DNA of 64,000 nucleotides from Acidobacteriota bacterium (GCA_022826755.1 JAJDUG010000077.1:1-64000), one strand, 5' to 3'; counted from the first letter of the stretch, positions 53,049 to 62,936 are shown. Notes: a model not told the origin generated them from the sequence alone. Made by a program: numbers and translations.

Positions 53049-55625
53049 TTATTCCAGGTAGATGAATTCGTTCATGTTCAGCAGCACCAGGCAGAGCTCC
53101 TGCAAGCTCCCCTGCTGTCCTTTCAGGCCCGAGGCACCCCCGGAGGAGTCGGCCAGCACCACCGGCGTCAGGGAAAGCCGGCGCGGCGCCGGCTGCAGGA
53201 AAGCCAGGCAATCCACCGCTTCCGAGGGGTCGGGATCCCGCTGCAAGGCCAACTGGAAGGCTCGCTTGACCTGCAGGGCCACGTCCTCTCCAACCTCTTT
53301 TCGAATGCGGTCCGCCATGGCCCCGGCCTGCTGGTGGGCGAAGGCTCCGTTGAACAGGGAGAAGACCTGGCTGGTGACGGTGGTGACGTTTCGGACGGCG
53401 CACCTCTCGGAGGTGTTGGGTCCGTCGAATACGGTCATCATCGGGAGCTGGAAGGACCGCATCTGCAACATGTAGAGGCTGCGCCGGTTCCTGTCTTCCT
53501 GAGGCGAGGGCTCCCACCAGGTGCGGGAGCGCTTCTGCCACTCATCCTCGGCGGCCGGAAGGAAGGGCGGTCCGCCCATTACCGGGTTCAGGTTGCCGCT
53601 TACGGCCAGCAGGCTGTCCCGGATGACCTCGGCCTCGGCCCGAATGGGGCTGCGCTTCCACAGCAACCGATTGGGTGGGTCGATCTCCTCGAACGCCGCG
53701 TTCTCCGGGTTTTCCACCGACTGGCGATAGACGCTGGAGTGCAGGATCAGGCGGTGCATCTCCTTGACGCTCCAGCCTCCCTGCACGAACTGCCAGGCGA
53801 GCCAGTCGAGCAGGTCCTGATGGAGGGTGCCGCTGCCGTTCCTGCCGAAATCGCTGGCGGTCCTCACCAGGCCCTGTCCGAAATGGTGCTGCCAGATGCG
53901 GTTGACCATGACCCGGGCCGTCAGCGGATTGTCCCCGCTGGCGATCCACTCCGCCAGCAGCTTGCGGCGGCTCTGCCCCAGCCCGTCCATGTTGGCGGGC
54001 TTGGAATGGCCGGTGATCGTGCTCAGGAACCCCGGCTTGACCTCATCGCCCCTCAGCTTGAGGTTGCCTCCCTTCAGAACATAGGTGGCCACCGTTCTTC
54101 TCAAGGGCGCGTCGGAGGTGAGGTAGGCCATCGCCTTGTAATAGTCGGGGCTGCTGGGATTGGCGAAACGGGCGGTTTGCCGTGTAATCAGAGCCAGCCG
54201 ATCCTTATCCTCCTGGGTGTAGAAGTCCCCCTTGGCGAAGGGCATCCGCTTGAGATCGGGAATCACCCAATCCTTGAGGTCCTGAGGACTCATCAGAACG
54301 TAGTGGGGAGCTTCCCGTGCCTTCAGCCCGGCCTTGAAGGCCTCGGCGGCCTTCTTGCGCTCGGAAAGCACCCCGTCCCAGGCTTCGGCTTTTTGTTTCC
54401 ACCACTTCGGTTGCTGGAGAGGAGCTTCGTACTGGGTGAACTTCAGGGGTTTGGCGCTGAATGTCAGCGGAGCGAAGAAGGCTTCCAACCGGTAGTAGTC
54501 GCGGGTGGGAATGGGATCGTACTTGTGGTCGTGGCAGCGGGCGCACCCCAGCGTGACCCCCAGAAAGGTTTCTCCGGTGGTATCCACCACGTCGATCAGG
54601 ACATCCCGCCGGCCCTCGGCGGCGCTGCGTTCCACTCTCACTCCCAGCGTCAGGAAGGAGGCCCCGATTCTCCCCTCGTCTCCATAGGCCCGGAAGGCAT
54701 CGCCCGCCAGTTGCTCCTTGATGAAGCGGTCGTAGGGGCGATCCTGGTTGAAGGCCCGGACCACGTAGTCGCGGTAGCGCCACATGTGGGGGCGCGGATA
54801 CTCCAGCCCGCCGCCGCGGGTGTCGGCGTAGCGCACCAGGTCCAGCCAATGCCGTCCCCAGCGCTCGCCGTAGCGGGAGTCGGCCAGCAGCCGCTCGACA
54901 GCCCGGGAGTAGGCCTCGGGAGACGAATCCTCCAGGAAGAGGGCCATGTCCGCCGGAGTCGGGGGCAGCCCGACCAGTCCGAAATAGAGCCGCCGCAGCA
55001 AGGCACGGCGGGAAGCGGGGGGCGCAGGGCGCAACCCCTTGCTCTCCAGCCGGGACAGGACGAAAGCATCGATGGGGTTGGCCACCCAGTCCTGCTGCCG
55101 GACTGGCGGCACCGCCGGCTCCTGCAGCCGGGTCCAGGGCCAGCCGGGTTTTTCAACCTGCTTGTTCCCGGCGCTTTCCGAGACCGCCATCCCGTCGATC
55201 CAGCGGGCAATGAGGTCGATTTCCTCCGCCGACAGAGCTTCGCCGCCCAAAGGCATGGACGGCTGCCGTTCCCCCCTCAAGCGAAGCATCAGCGGGCTGG
55301 CAGCGCTGTTGCCGGCAATGATGGCCGGTCCGTCCAGAGCGCCTCCCTTCAACAGCGAGTCTACGGTTTCAAGGACCAGGCCGCTGCGGTGGGACTGGGA
55401 ACCGTGGCAACTGCCGCAGTTGCTCTCCAGAAGGGGCCGGATATCCTGCTCGAAGCCGGGAGCGCCATCGGTCGGGTCGGAAGCGCTCAGACCGGTTCCA
55501 TTGAGAGCCAGGCTGAACAGGCCCAAGCCGATCCAGGCCAGGACAGACCCCGGCCGGCGGCGGCTCAGTGCGCCAGACCAACGCAGGCAGGTCGAGGCTC
55601 GAAGTGTTGTTGCGCTGGAAACCAC
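53049..55625 (-). CDS. PSCyt1-DUF1549-DUF1553 (PSD1) exported protein
   Basis: About 858 residues from a GTG at 55625, which has GGGGGG seven bases upstream; the frame is open 48 codons further, but that part overlaps the opposite promoter region. After a signal helix, a planctomycete-type cytochrome c domain carries CGSCH (C70, C73, H74). DUF1549 follows (about 150-370) with a second CARCHDHKYDP motif, then DUF1553 (about 540-810) with NRIWQHHFG. Heme binding at the two CxxCH sites is likely, suggesting electron transfer in the periplasm. Co-transcribed with the downstream DUF1501 gene. Confidence 0.92.
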   Translation of the reverse strand: MVSSATTLRASTCLRWSGALSRRRPGSVLAWIGLGLFSLALNGTGLSASDPTDGAPGFEQDIRPLLESNCGSCHGSQSHRSGLVLETVDSLLKGGALDGPAIIAGNSAASPLMLRLRGERQPSMPLGGEALSAEEIDLIARWIDGMAVSESAGNKQVEKPGWPWTRLQEPAVPPVRQQDWVANPIDAFVLSRLESKGLRPAPPASRRALLRRLYFGLVGLPPTPADMALFLEDSSPEAYSRAVERLLADSRYGERWGRHWLDLVRYADTRGGGLEYPRPHMWRYRDYVVRAFNQDRPYDRFIKEQLAGDAFRAYGDEGRIGASFLTLGVRVERSAAEGRRDVLIDVVDTTGETFLGVTLGCARCHDHKYDPIPTRDYYRLEAFFAPLTFSAKPLKFTQYEAPLQQPKWWKQKAEAWDGVLSERKKAAEAFKAGLKAREAPHYVLMSPQDLKDWVIPDLKRMPFAKGDFYTQEDKDRLALITRQTARFANPSSPDYYKAMAYLTSDAPLRRTVATYVLKGGNLKLRGDEVKPGFLSTITGHSKPANMDGLGQSRRKLLAEWIASGDNPLTARVMVNRIWQHHFGQGLVRTASDFGRNGSGTLHQDLLDWLAWQFVQGGWSVKEMHRLILHSSVYRQSVENPENAAFEEIDPPNRLLWKRSPIRAEAEVIRDSLLAVSGNLNPVMGGPPFLPAAEDEWQKRSRTWWEPSPQEDRNRRSLYMLQMRSFQLPMMTVFDGPNTSERCAVRNVTTVTSQVFSLFNGAFAHQQAGAMADRIRKEVGEDVALQVKRAFQLALQRDPDPSEAVDCLAFLQPAPRRLSLTPVVLADSSGGASGLKGQQGSLQELCLVLLNMNEFIYLE

Positions 55626-55928
55626 CCCGATACCCCCCTTTTTGGCTAAATTTGGGAACGTTGCAATGTGCCATACTGCCCGGCGGTTGTCAAGCGAAAC
55701 AGGGGAAGGACAGCGGTGCACCGGGAGGAGTGCCGCGGCGGTGGAGGGCATGGGCTGCCGCCAGGCCACAATGGCTTGACCTGCCTTCTCAAACGCGCCA
55801 CACTACCCTTTTTCAGTGAGCCGACGCCAGGCAGGAGACCCTTTCGGACGGCAGCCGACCCCGACTGCAAACGGGGAGCACGGCTGCCCAAGCCGGAGCA
55901 CGCCACTTCACCCATTGGAGGAAACGGC
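55626..55928. other. Divergent intergenic region
   Basis: Separates the PSD1 gene and the PhyH gene. A TTGACA lies on the minus strand near 55695-55700 but no convincing -10 follows. A TTGACC lies on the plus strand near 55776. No gene or repeat was recognised. Confidence 0.4.
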
Positions 55929-57191
55929 ATGAACCCAAAACGGGCACAGTTGCTGTCGGACGGATACGTGATCCTGCGCCAGGTCGTTCCCCCCGAGCTG
56001 CTGGATCGCATGCGAAGCGACATCGAGACGGTGGCGGCCCGGCAGCGGGCCGGCGACCCCGAATGGGACAGCACACCGCAGCCGAGGGCTTCCATCGTCG
56101 ACCAGGTGGATGCGGAGACCATTGGCGCCTTCGAGTTCCTGTTGCACCGGAACACTCATGGGGTGAGCGCCGAGGTGCTGGACTGTCCGACGGAGGCGGT
56201 GGCCTCCAACCAGGCCCTGGTCATCTGCAATCCCGAGTTTACGCCGGAAGCCCCCCCGCGACCGGGACAGCACTGGGGAACCGACCCCCGCAACTGGCAC
56301 CGCGACGTGCGGCCCGACAGGGATGGACCGCTGAGTGCGCACATCGAGGATCAACTGGCCAACGGCCCGGCCTACGTGCAGTGGAACATCGCTCTGTACC
56401 GGGACCACATCCTCTACGTGGTCCCCGGCAGCCACCGCCGACTGAGCACCGAGATCGAGTCTTCCCACCTTCAGGGGGAGCGGGGCACCACCAGTCCGGT
56501 TCCGCAGAGCATTCCCGTGGAATTGGAGCCGGGGGACGGCGTGGTCTACAACAACCTGATGCTCCACTGGGGCAGCAAGTACGGCCCCGAGAAGAAGCGC
56601 CGCACCGTCCACCTGGGCTACCGCTCCTTCGGCCGCATCTTGCCGCGCCAGCAGTGCAACCTGCCCATGGGCTTCTGGGAGCGGTTCGCGGCCGGGACCC
56701 CGCAGCGGCGGGTGGCCGAACACTGGTTCGGACTCTTTCAAGCCGAGTTTGCAACCATCGAGGAGGTCTTCCGCGCGGCCCTGTCGGAAAACAGGGAGGC
56801 CTTTCGGTCCCGACTGAGCCGCCTGCATCCGCCGGAGAAGGGACGGCGGACCTGCCTGATCCTGTTGGCCAAGCAGGCCCTGGCCCTCCACCAGCAGAGA
56901 GGATCGGCGCGCGGCGACCAGGCCGGACAGTCGGTTTACGACTGGCAGCTTCAGGAACTGGCGTCGCGTTTCAGCGACCGGGAACTCGACCGCCTGTGGC
57001 GGCGTTTCCAGCCCATCGACGAGGCCCTGCGAAGCGGCGACTCCAGGCACGTCTCCGGTTTCCTGGGACCGACCACCGACTACGAGTTCGAAAGGGTGCC
57101 GGCGGGGATGACGGCCGAAGGGATATGCGCCGAGATTCTGGGTCAGCCGCAACAGTTCTTCCATTCCGGCCCGACGCCGCTTTCCGCCTGA
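55929..57191 (+). CDS. Phytanoyl-CoA dioxygenase (PhyH) family protein
   Basis: A 420-residue Fe(II)/2-oxoglutarate oxygenase; GGAGG precedes the ATG. The iron site is HRD in NWHRDVRPD (H124, D126), with a distal histidine in LMLHWGSKYGP and an arginine in RRTVHLGYR. The double-stranded beta-helix ends near 250; the remaining 170 residues are helical and not part of the minimal PhyH fold, so this is a longer subfamily. Such enzymes hydroxylate small organic molecules. It precedes the BNR-protein gene by 65 bases. Confidence 0.88.
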   Translation: MNPKRAQLLSDGYVILRQVVPPELLDRMRSDIETVAARQRAGDPEWDSTPQPRASIVDQVDAETIGAFEFLLHRNTHGVSAEVLDCPTEAVASNQALVICNPEFTPEAPPRPGQHWGTDPRNWHRDVRPDRDGPLSAHIEDQLANGPAYVQWNIALYRDHILYVVPGSHRRLSTEIESSHLQGERGTTSPVPQSIPVELEPGDGVVYNNLMLHWGSKYGPEKKRRTVHLGYRSFGRILPRQQCNLPMGFWERFAAGTPQRRVAEHWFGLFQAEFATIEEVFRAALSENREAFRSRLSRLHPPEKGRRTCLILLAKQALALHQQRGSARGDQAGQSVYDWQLQELASRFSDRELDRLWRRFQPIDEALRSGDSRHVSGFLGPTTDYEFERVPAGMTAEGICAEILGQPQQFFHSGPTPLSA

Positions 57192-57256
57192 ACCCGGCTT
57201 CCATCGACGGAAGATACAAAACCGAAGGCAGGCCATACACCGAAGGAGGTTGTCTC

Positions 57257-58582
57257 ATGACCACTCGACGCGCGTTCCTCAAGCAACTTGGCGCCGTTTC
57301 GGCGGTCTCGCCACTGATGGCGAGTGCGTTGCCGGCCCGGCCTTCCCCCAAGGACAACGACGCCATGGCCCGGACGCTCGAGGAGTTCGAGCCTCGGGGC
57401 TGGAAGCGGCACATGCTCATTCAGGGGGACGGCAAGGGAGGCTGGGTGGTTCGGAAGGCCGAGATCACTTTCCATCACTACACCCCTCCGGGCCGCCGCC
57501 CCCATCCCCTCCAGGGACAGGGGATCTGGGCCTTCGGCGTGGTCGAGATGGACAACGGCGAGCTGGCGTTGCTGGCCAGTTGGGACACCGACAGTGACCA
57601 GACTCACGGGACCGACCCGACCTGTGAGGACTTCAAGGGACCCATCGCCTGCGAGAAGCTGATGATCGCCTTCAGCAGCGACAAGGGGCAAAGCTGGACC
57701 AATTTCCGCCGGATCGAGGGAGGCGAAGGGCGTCCGGTGCAGTTGACCTACCTGGGCAAGGGGAACCTGACGTTCCAGACCGATCGGGTGAAGCCCATCC
57801 TGCAGTACTTCAGCAGCGACTACGGGCGGACCTGGGAAACCAACGAGTTGCCGCCAAGCTCGGAGGGGAAACTCTTCTCACCCTGTGACAGCAACAACCT
57901 GGTCGACCGCGATGCCGAGGGCGTCGCCGTCCGACTCGCCCAGATCGGCTACCAGTGGCCTGCGGAGCCTTCCATTGGAATGGTGCGCTGGTCGGAGGAC
58001 GGTGGGCGGACCTGGGGCAAGGAGGTGGCTCCACCCCAGTGGCAGTGGCCGGTGGAATATCGCGGGCGAACCTACACCATGGCCACCAACGAAGGCTCCC
58101 TGGTGCGGGCGGCCAACGGCTGGCTGGTGGCGGCTCTCAGGACCGATCTCCATCCTCGGATTCGGGCCCTCAACAACGGCGGGCTGGCCGGCACCGTGGT
58201 CTCCATCTCCAAGGACGAGGGACTCACCTGGTCGCCGATCAAGGTGCTCTTCGAGGCCGGGCGCCACCACCCTCACCTGCTGCGACTGCCCAACGGCGAC
58301 ATCGTGATGACGGTCATCCTGAGACAGGACGTGGAGAACGGCAAGCTGGCCAGCTACCGCCGGGGCTGCGAGGCGGTGATCAGCCGCGACAACGGCCGGA
58401 GCTGGGACGTGGCCCACCGCTACATCCTGGACGACTTCGAGTATTCCAACGGCCTTCCCCTGAGTACGGGCACCGGCCACCTCTACTCCACCCTGCTCGA
58501 GGACGGCCACATCCTCACCTGCTACGGGCACTATCCCTCCAAGGGCGCCTGCCTGATTCGCTGGAAGCCGACCGGGGCCTGA
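57257..58582 (+). CDS. Tat-exported BNR/sialidase-like propeller protein
   Basis: A 441-residue exported protein with a full AAGGAGGT site. Tat signal TTRRAFLKQLG. Asp boxes of a sialidase-type six-bladed propeller are SSDKGQSW, SSDYGRTW, SEDGGRTW, SKDEGLTW and SRDNGRSW. The FRIP arginine motif of true sialidases is not seen, so it is more likely a BNR glycan-binding or non-sialidase enzyme. It is flanked by a PhyH gene and a sorbosone-dehydrogenase-like gene on the same strand. Confidence 0.85.
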   Translation: MTTRRAFLKQLGAVSAVSPLMASALPARPSPKDNDAMARTLEEFEPRGWKRHMLIQGDGKGGWVVRKAEITFHHYTPPGRRPHPLQGQGIWAFGVVEMDNGELALLASWDTDSDQTHGTDPTCEDFKGPIACEKLMIAFSSDKGQSWTNFRRIEGGEGRPVQLTYLGKGNLTFQTDRVKPILQYFSSDYGRTWETNELPPSSEGKLFSPCDSNNLVDRDAEGVAVRLAQIGYQWPAEPSIGMVRWSEDGGRTWGKEVAPPQWQWPVEYRGRTYTMATNEGSLVRAANGWLVAALRTDLHPRIRALNNGGLAGTVVSISKDEGLTWSPIKVLFEAGRHHPHLLRLPNGDIVMTVILRQDVENGKLASYRRGCEAVISRDNGRSWDVAHRYILDDFEYSNGLPLSTGTGHLYSTLLEDGHILTCYGHYPSKGACLIRWKPTGA

Positions 58583-58727
58583 GGCCCGCCGATCGGGAAT
58601 GCCGGTGCAGCGGGAGCCTGTGATGATGCAGAAGGTTTCGTTGAGACGGCAAAGCGACCTCCCAAGCCACAGGATGGACTCTTGGCGAAAGACGGGTTTT
58701 GGGAAAAACCCGGCCATCGCTCACCCC

Positions 58728-60179
58728 ATGCGACTCCTCTTTGCCGCTGCTTTTGTGGTCGGCGCCTGCTGTCCGGCGTTCGTCTTTGGCCAAGCCAAGG
58801 ACCCGCTGGACTCCTCCAAGGTGCTGGAACTGTCCACCTTCGCCACCCATTCTCCAGCCTCCTCGCCGGAAATCGCCATCGACCTGACCCACCCCAGGGA
58901 CGGGTCCGGAAGGATCTTCGTCAGCACCAACGAGGGCAGGATCCATGCCTTCTCGTCCAGCGGAAAGTCCCTCGGAACCTTCCTGGATTTCAACACGGCT
59001 CGAGTTGCCGACTTTGAAGCTGCTCTGGATTTCACAACCAACGGGCTCTCCTACATGGCGTTCCATCCGGATTACGCCAGAGCCGGCGCTCCGGGAGAAG
59101 GAAGGCTGTACACTCTCTACAAGAGCCGGATGCCGGGAACCCGCTCCCCCGACTACAGCGGAGCCGCACTTGCGACCAGGCCGGGAGACATTCTCAGCCA
59201 GTACGCCCTGGTCGAATGGACCGTCGACCGGAACGATCCCAGCCGCATCGATACCGATTCGCGACGCGAGGTGCTAAGGATCGAATTCAGTGGCCCTGGC
59301 CCCACCGTCCACTCGGTCGGAGAGATCAGCTTCAACCCGTTCAGCAGACCGGGCCAGGGCGACTACGGGAATCTCTACCTCACCCTGGGTGACGCCTTTG
59401 CCGGAGGGGCTTTGAAGAACTTCCAGTTCGTGCAGGACCGGGACAATCCGTTCGGCAAGGTGCTGCGCATCAACCCGCTTCAGAAGGGCGACGCCCCCTA
59501 TTCCGTCCCTCCGGACAATCCATTCCAGGATGGCGGTCCCCTGCTGGACGACGACGACAAGGCGGAAGAGATCTTCGCCTGGGGCCTGCGCTACCCCCAG
59601 AACTTCAGCTTCGCCAGGGACACTCGAAACAACCCACGCCTGATCGTATTCGACATCGGCGCCACCGACTTCGAAGAAGTCAACATCGTAGACCTGGGCG
59701 ACAACCACGGCTGGACGCGCTACCGCGGTCCGGTCGAAGGGAACCCGAAAACAGTCCTGAACCTGCCACCCCGTTCCCGTCTCGAGTTTCCCGCCGCCGT
59801 TTATGACCACACCATTCCGGCCCTTCCCGGCGAGACTCCCCAAAAGGGAAGCGCGGCCATTACCGGTGGGTTCGTGGTCTCGGATCCTGAAGATCCGGAT
59901 TTCCAGGAGCAACTGATCTTCGGCGACCTGGCTCGCTGTGCCTTCTTCCACGCCGACTTCGAGGCGTTGCTGGCAGCCGACGCGACCGATACTCAGGCGC
60001 CCGTGCACGTGATGGCGGTGAGTGTCGACGGTGGTTCCCCCGGACTCTTCTGTGACTCGATCGGCAAGGATCGCGGCGATGCCCGCTTTGGCGTGGATGA
60101 GAGGGGCCGACTCTTCCTGATCAGCAAACAGACCAACGCAATCTACCTGACCAACCTGATCGCCGACCAGGGGCCCTGA
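58728..60179 (+). CDS. Glucose/sorbosone dehydrogenase-like (PQQ-type) propeller protein, secreted
   Basis: About 483 residues from the ATG at 58728, which begins a proper signal peptide (MRLLFAAAFVVGACCPAFVFG); earlier starts at 58599 and 58674 are possible. The propeller has DLTHPRDGSGRIFVSTNEGRIH, LSYMAFHPDYA, YLTLGDAFAGG, NPFGKVLRI, EEIFAWGLRYPQNFSFA and EVNIVDLGDNHGW, matching the GSDH/soluble PQQ glucose dehydrogenase family. PQQ-dependent oxidation of a sugar or aldehyde in the periplasm is likely; some homologues have no proven cofactor. It ends 19 bases before the convergent symporter gene. Confidence 0.82.
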   Translation: MRLLFAAAFVVGACCPAFVFGQAKDPLDSSKVLELSTFATHSPASSPEIAIDLTHPRDGSGRIFVSTNEGRIHAFSSSGKSLGTFLDFNTARVADFEAALDFTTNGLSYMAFHPDYARAGAPGEGRLYTLYKSRMPGTRSPDYSGAALATRPGDILSQYALVEWTVDRNDPSRIDTDSRREVLRIEFSGPGPTVHSVGEISFNPFSRPGQGDYGNLYLTLGDAFAGGALKNFQFVQDRDNPFGKVLRINPLQKGDAPYSVPPDNPFQDGGPLLDDDDKAEEIFAWGLRYPQNFSFARDTRNNPRLIVFDIGATDFEEVNIVDLGDNHGWTRYRGPVEGNPKTVLNLPPRSRLEFPAAVYDHTIPALPGETPQKGSAAITGGFVVSDPEDPDFQEQLIFGDLARCAFFHADFEALLAADATDTQAPVHVMAVSVDGGSPGLFCDSIGKDRGDARFGVDERGRLFLISKQTNAIYLTNLIADQGP

Positions 60180-60198
60180 CCCCGGGATGAGTGCACGG

Positions 60199-61749
60199 CT
60201 ATCGATCCCCGCGGGGCCGGAGCGCGCCGGCCAGGTATGCGTAGAGGAGCGTCACCAGGCAGGAGGAGGGGATGATCCACATGAAGGACAGCGGGCGGTC
60301 CGGGGGGAAGACGCCGAAGGTGTGCCCCCAGCCGACCACCAGGCCGAAGAGCATGCCCGCGCAGGTGGCCTGAACGGCTATGGGGCCGGTGCAGCGCCTC
60401 ACCCAGATGGCCGCCAGGAACAGCCCGCCCAGCCCGCCCACCGGGAAGCTGCTCACCCGTTGGGCCAATTCCAGCAGATTCCCCCGGATATGTTCCGGGA
60501 TCAGAAACAGCGCCAGGCACATCAGGATCGACAGCAAACCCACGGCCACGGTAAGCCCGCGGGCCAGCAGGAGCTGGGCCGCGGCGCCCAGCGGCGTAGC
60601 CCTCCAGCGTTCCACGTAGTCCACGCTGATGACGGTGGCCACCGAGTTCATTCCCGAGTCCAGGCTGGACATGGCGGCGCTGAACAGGGCCGCCACCACC
60701 AGTCCGGCCAGTCCGCGCGGGAGCTGGGAGCGAATGAAGTAGGGGAACACCTGGTCGGCGTCGGCCGGGGGTTGGCCCTGGTAGTAGGCATAGAGAGCCA
60801 GGCCCACCGCCGCCAGGGCCAGCATCACCAGCAGGCCCGAAATGAGGTCGCAGGCGCTGGACCAGCGGGCCGCTCGCGCCGAAGCGGTGGACATCAGCCT
60901 CTGGACGGCCACCTGGTCGCCGGCGTAGGTGCAGACGTACCAGAAGAAGCCCAGCAGGCCCATCCCCACCAGCGTGACCCGTTCGTAGGGATCGAAGCTG
61001 AAAATGGGCTGTTCCGGCCGATCGGCCGCGGCGATGGCCTGCCACCAGGCACCTGGCCCCGTTCCGGTTTCGGCCGCCACGTAGGCCACGGTGAAGAGGG
61101 CTCCGCCGAAGAGAATGAAGAACTGGGCCACGTCGGTCCAGATCACGGCGCGCATTCCGCCCAGGGTGGTGTAGGCCACCGCGATCAGTCCGATGCCCGC
61201 CAGGATGAGCAGCCGGTCCAGCTGGGTGATCTGCGCCAGCGCCAGGGTCGAGGAAAAGAGCACCAGCCCCATCCAGTTCAGGCGAACCACCAGGAAGATG
61301 GCGGAGGCGAACATGCGGGTGCCGACATCGAACCGCTGCTCCAGGTACTCGTAGATGCTGGTGACCCGCAGGCGCAGAAAGACCGGCACCAGCCCGTAGG
61401 CGATGACCAGGTAGATGAGCGGATAGAAGACCAGACCTCCCATGGCCCCCATGACGCCGTACTTGATGACCTCGCCGGGCGTGGCCAGGTAGCTGACCGT
61501 AGAGGTCAGAGTGGCCATCAGGCTCAGCCCTACCGCGAACCAGGGCATGCGGCGTCCCCCGAGGAAATACTCTTCCGCGGAGTGCTGGCGGCGGGAGAAG
61601 ATCAGGGCCATCCACACGGTGGCCACCAAATAGGCCCCGATCATGGAGTAGTCCAGCCATTCCAGCTGATGGTAGGCGGCGGATTCGACTGCGGTGGAAG
61701 CCTCAAGCGGCACGGTGGTTTTCCAAGGGCAAGGTGACAGCCGGATCAT
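60199..61749 (-). CDS. Sodium:solute symporter (SSS family)
   Basis: A 516-residue inner-membrane carrier. Family marks: AEEYFLGGRRMPWFAVG after helix 1, AVIWTDVAQFFILFGGALF, and SSLDSGMNSVATVISVDYVERW. About 13 hydrophobic segments. It closely follows the general design of the eukaryotic-like SMCT/SGLT branch that carries monocarboxylates or sugars. No co-directional partner is adjacent; the HpcH/HpaI aldolase gene lies 400 bases upstream on the same strand, with repeats between. Confidence 0.9.
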   Translation of the reverse strand: MIRLSPCPWKTTVPLEASTAVESAAYHQLEWLDYSMIGAYLVATVWMALIFSRRQHSAEEYFLGGRRMPWFAVGLSLMATLTSTVSYLATPGEVIKYGVMGAMGGLVFYPLIYLVIAYGLVPVFLRLRVTSIYEYLEQRFDVGTRMFASAIFLVVRLNWMGLVLFSSTLALAQITQLDRLLILAGIGLIAVAYTTLGGMRAVIWTDVAQFFILFGGALFTVAYVAAETGTGPGAWWQAIAAADRPEQPIFSFDPYERVTLVGMGLLGFFWYVCTYAGDQVAVQRLMSTASARAARWSSACDLISGLLVMLALAAVGLALYAYYQGQPPADADQVFPYFIRSQLPRGLAGLVVAALFSAAMSSLDSGMNSVATVISVDYVERWRATPLGAAAQLLLARGLTVAVGLLSILMCLALFLIPEHIRGNLLELAQRVSSFPVGGLGGLFLAAIWVRRCTGPIAVQATCAGMLFGLVVGWGHTFGVFPPDRPLSFMWIIPSSCLVTLLYAYLAGALRPRGDR

Positions 61750-62147
61750 TCATGGGTGAAACCGGGGGCGTTGATAAAGACGAACCACGAATGAACACGA
61801 ATAGGCACGAAAACGAATGGATCTCTTTCAGTGCCATGGGAGGAGGCCCCCCCGGGAACGCGGGCGTCCCGCCCGCACAAGTCCCGGCACAGCCTCGGCC
61901 AACTCCTCCTCCCGGGGCGACCGGCAACGGCGCCAGGATGCTGCTTCGGCCGAGCCCGTGCCGTTCCCGCCGGCAGGGTGGCTGGGAGCCGCATTGCAGG
62001 GAAACTGAGCGGTACGCAACGGGACAGCATGCGGGCGGGACGCCCGCGTTCCCGGGGGGCGCCTCCTCCCACAACTCCTGCTCCTCCAGGGGGCAGGCGC
62101 CGGCCTGCCGGGGGCAGGGCCGGGAACAGCCTTCAACCGACGGAGCT
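61750..62147. other. Repeat-filled intergenic region
   Basis: No gene. Positions 61778-61818 hold a CACGAA-type near-tandem stretch like that at 220-251, and 61838-62070 the inverted-repeat element described separately. A ~115-base unit shared with 11421-11535 extends to about 62105. Confidence 0.6.
61838..62070. repeat. MITE-like element with ~40-base terminal inverted repeats
   Basis: The arm at 61838-61876 (starting GGGAGGAGGC, containing GGGAACGCGGGCGTCCCGCC) recurs inverted at 62031-62070 with a single small length difference. The 154 bases between do not encode a convincing protein. Each arm also contains its own GC palindrome. The right half belongs to the ~115-base dispersed unit at 61991-62105. 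No transposase is present. Confidence 0.7.
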
Positions 62148-62936
62148 TCAGGTGCTTGAGGCCGGCTGGATCTCACGAATCCGCCTGGCGACCTCGGAGG
62201 CGTGCCGGTAGAGGGTGATCCAATCGCCGTCCACCGCGATCCAGGAGAGTCCCAGGGACAGCCAGCGCCGGATGCCTTGGGGGTCGTAGCCGGTGGAGTG
62301 GCCGGCGGGGATCCCTTTGCGGATGGCTGCCCGGTAAATCTTTTCGCAAGCGGCCGTTACTTCCGGATGCCCGGCCTGGCCGCCCAGTCCCATGCTGGCG
62401 CTCAGGTCACCCGGTCCGGCCACGATGCTGTCCAGGCCGGGAAGTTCCAGGATGGCGTCGATCTCATCCACCGCCCGGATGTGCTCGATCTGGAGTACCA
62501 GCATCATGTTCCGTTCGATCTCGGCCAGGTACTGCGGCGGCGCCACCGCCCCGAACCGCACCCCCCGGGCCGGACCGAAGCCGCGCGAGCCCCGAGGCGG
62601 GTAGTGAAAGCCGGCCACGGCCCGCTCGGCATCCTGGAGACTCTCGATGCGGGGAACGATGATGGCGGCGGGGTGCAGCTCCAGGTAGGGCTTCATGACC
62701 ACCGGGTCGTTGGAGGGCACCCGCACGAAGGCAGCGGCGCCCGCACCCCGGGCCGCCCGGATGTGGTCCAGCGCCTGGGAATAGCTGATGGCCGAGTGCT
62801 CGCAGTCGATCCACACGAAGTCGTAGCCCGCCTCACCGAACAGCTCGCTCACCGCCCCATCGGTCAGGGCGACGGCCGTGCCCAGGGAGAGTTCTCCCCG
62901 CTTCCACTGGTCTCTGATCTTCTCGATCTGGTTCAT
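62148..62936 (-). CDS. HpcH/HpaI aldolase family protein
   Basis: About 262 residues from the ATG at 62936, preceded by AGGAGG; a start 24 bases upstream is less likely. A class II pyruvate-type aldolase barrel: DFVWIDCEHSA, FVRVPSNDP with the catalytic arginine, IIVPRIESLQDAE with the metal-binding glutamate, and VAGPGDLSASMG with the aspartate. These enzymes cleave 4-hydroxy-2-oxoacids into pyruvate or oxaloacetate and an aldehyde during aromatic or sugar-acid breakdown. The second PhyH gene lies 72 bases upstream on the same strand. Confidence 0.9.
   Translation of the reverse strand: MNQIEKIRDQWKRGELSLGTAVALTDGAVSELFGEAGYDFVWIDCEHSAISYSQALDHIRAARGAGAAAFVRVPSNDPVVMKPYLELHPAAIIVPRIESLQDAERAVAGFHYPPRGSRGFGPARGVRFGAVAPPQYLAEIERNMMLVLQIEHIRAVDEIDAILELPGLDSIVAGPGDLSASMGLGGQAGHPEVTAACEKIYRAAIRKGIPAGHSTGYDPQGIRRWLSLGLSWIAVDGDWITLYRHASEVARRIREIQPASST

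Noticed and set aside
52998-55649. Plus-strand open frame of over 800 codons opposite the PSD1 gene
   Set aside because: Antisense shadow: no ribosome site, no domain, and the opposite strand encodes DUF1549/DUF1553 and CxxCH motifs.
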